Assembly (NCBI RefSeq): GCF_014647975.1
Contig: NZ_BMQF01000003.1
Span: 653,594-717,593, forward strand
Length of the DNA stretch: 64,000 bases
From: Streptomyces fumigatiscleroticus
Lineage (GTDB): Bacteria > Actinomycetota > Actinomycetes > Streptomycetales > Streptomycetaceae
Reading direction: 5' to 3'
The notes beneath the pieces were generated by a model, which worked only from the letters and a program-made list of their open reading frames with translations, was not told the DNA's origin and searched no databases. This document shows positions 63,308 through 64,000 of the stretch, in pieces. Made by a program: the position numbers and the translations under genes. Numbering within the stretch: the first letter of the stretch is position 1; each line of letters begins with the position of its first letter.

Positions 63308-64000
63308 TCAGCTCTCGGCGGGCTCCGCGGCGGCCGTGGCCTTGCGGGTACGGCGTGCCCTGGGCTTGGCCTCGGCCGGTTCGGCGGCCGGCTGCGCCGT
63401 CTCCGCCGTGGCGGCGGCCTTGCGGGTGCGGCGGCGCGGGGCGGCCGGCTCCTCGGTGGCCTGAGCCGGGATCTCCGCGGCTGCGGCGGTCTCGGCGGCC
63501 TTGCGGGTACGGCGCGCCTTGGGCTTCGCCTCGGCCGGTTCTGCCGCCGTCTGCGCCGTCTCCGCGGTGGCCGTGGCCTTGCGGGTGCGGCGTGCCGTGG
63601 GCTTGGTGTCCGTGGCTTCGGCGGTGTCCGGCGCGGTGTCGGCCGTGGTGGCAGTGGCGGCCGTCTTGCGGGTGCGCCGGGGCTTGGGCTCGGTGGCCTC
63701 GGCCGGTTCGGCGGTGGCGGTGGCCGCGGTGGCGGTCTTCCGGGTACGGCGCGGCTTGGCCTCCGCCGCCTCCGGCTCCGGCACGGCGGCGGTCGCGGTC
63801 GCCTTGCGGGTACGGCGCGGCTTGGCCGGGGCCGTCTCCGGCTCCTGGGCCGTCTGGGCCGGGATCCCGGCCGGTTCTGCCGCCGTCTGCGCCGTCTCCG
63901 CGGTGGCCGTGGCCTTGCGGGTGCGGCGTGCCGTGGGCTTGGTGTCCGTGGCTTCGGCGGTGTCCGGCGCGGTGTCGGCCGTGGTGGCAGTGGCGGCCGT
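63308..64000 (-). CDS. C-terminal RRTRK-repeat basic tail of a protein running off the right edge (partial)
   Basis: On the minus strand an open frame covers the whole segment 63308-64000 and continues beyond the window. The visible 230 residues are Ala/Thr/Glu/Pro-rich with repeated RRTRKA, often preceded by AKPR or AEPAEAKP, like histone H1-type or topoisomerase I/helicase tails. Such tails bind nucleic acid non-specifically. In Streptomyces a DEAD-box helicase with such a tail is known near this place, but the body of the protein is not visible here. Confidence 0.8.
   Translation of the reverse strand, partial: TAATATTADTAPDTAEATDTKPTARRTRKATATAETAQTAAEPAGIPAQTAQEPETAPAKPRRTRKATATAAVPEPEAAEAKPRRTRKTATAATATAEPAEATEPKPRRTRKTAATATTADTAPDTAEATDTKPTARRTRKATATAETAQTAAEPAEAKPKARRTRKAAETAAAAEIPAQATEEPAAPRRRTRKAAATAETAQPAAEPAEAKPRARRTRKATAAAEPAES
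63532..63664 (-). repeat. Perfect 133-base direct repeat, first copy
   Basis: Bases 63532-63664 recur identically at 63868-64000, offset 336 bases (112 codons, frame kept), in the tail gene. The second copy is cut by the window edge, so the true repeat is at least 133 bases. Confidence 0.93.
63868..64000 (-). repeat. Perfect 133-base direct repeat, second copy (cut by window edge)
   Basis: Second copy of the repeat at 63532-63664. Identity without mismatch between coding repeats implies recent duplication or ongoing homogenisation. Confidence 0.93.

Noticed and set aside
61239..63464. 741-codon open frame on the plus strand
   Set aside because: It overlaps the NYN and hydrolase genes in another frame and has only Arg/Gly-rich shadow sequence.
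1..64000. TTA codons that would imply bldA control
   Set aside because: Scanning by eye, I found no convincing in-frame TTA in the called genes; a computed check would be decisive.
1..64000. tRNA genes, phage attachment sites or insertion sequences
   Set aside because: No cloverleaf-like sequence, integrase, or intact transposase was seen; the only mobile-like trace is the relic at 25860-26349.

Overview
The window is a stretch of chromosome from a high-GC actinomycete, almost certainly Streptomyces. The evidence is strong G/C bias at third codon positions, many GTG starts, translationally coupled genes with GTGA or ATGA overlaps, mycothiol biosynthesis (mshB), an XRE/DUF397/HATPase triad, and the order typA followed by a bldK-type oligopeptide importer. 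No rRNA, tRNA, CRISPR array, intact insertion sequence or prophage was seen.

Region 1 (1-21380) is typA plus three complete oligopeptide ABC importers. Cluster 1 (2631-8869, +) has the bldKA-E order permease, binding lipoprotein, permease, ATPase, ATPase. Cluster 2 (9011-15158, -) repeats exactly that order in mirror image, tail to tail with cluster 1, and its last ATPase is nearly identical to the last ATPase of cluster 1. Cluster 3 (15684-21246, +) has the order binding protein, permease, permease, ATPase, ATPase and diverges from cluster 2. Stem-loops close the clusters, and a stem-loop follows the binding-protein gene in clusters 1 and 2.

Region 2 (21387-30473) holds an S9 prolyl oligopeptidase, a small membrane protein, the XRE/DUF397 pair with a divergent HATPase gene, a patch of decayed genes (25611-26349), mshB with a small membrane protein, and a large protein with a Gly/Pro collagen-like region followed by a membrane segment and an extracytoplasmic domain.

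Region 3 (30618-36052) is a four-gene ABC-2 exporter plus DesK/DesR-like two-component operon behind a perfect palindrome, then a SirB1-like transglutaminase-fold protein and a GNAT protein.

Region 4 (36193-57252) resembles the mycobacterial Rv1200-Rv1239 neighbourhood: ferredoxin, dapC, dapE, a LOG-family protein, a FolP2-like protein, a DivIVA-domain protein, tag, DUF3117, an O-methyltransferase, an ECF sigma factor with zinc anti-sigma factor, an HtrA-like protease, tatB, mrp, DUF1003, an MgtE-N/CBS protein and corA. It links lysine/peptidoglycan precursor synthesis, envelope-stress signalling, Tat export and metal transport.

Region 5 (57754-64000) has a SUFU-like protein, a zinc-ribbon protein, a PHP phosphoesterase, a MarC protein, a 50-residue orphan gene, an NYN-domain protein, an alpha/beta hydrolase, and the basic RRTRK-repeat tail of a protein that runs off the right edge. 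Ortholog names are from memory of the families; no database search was run.
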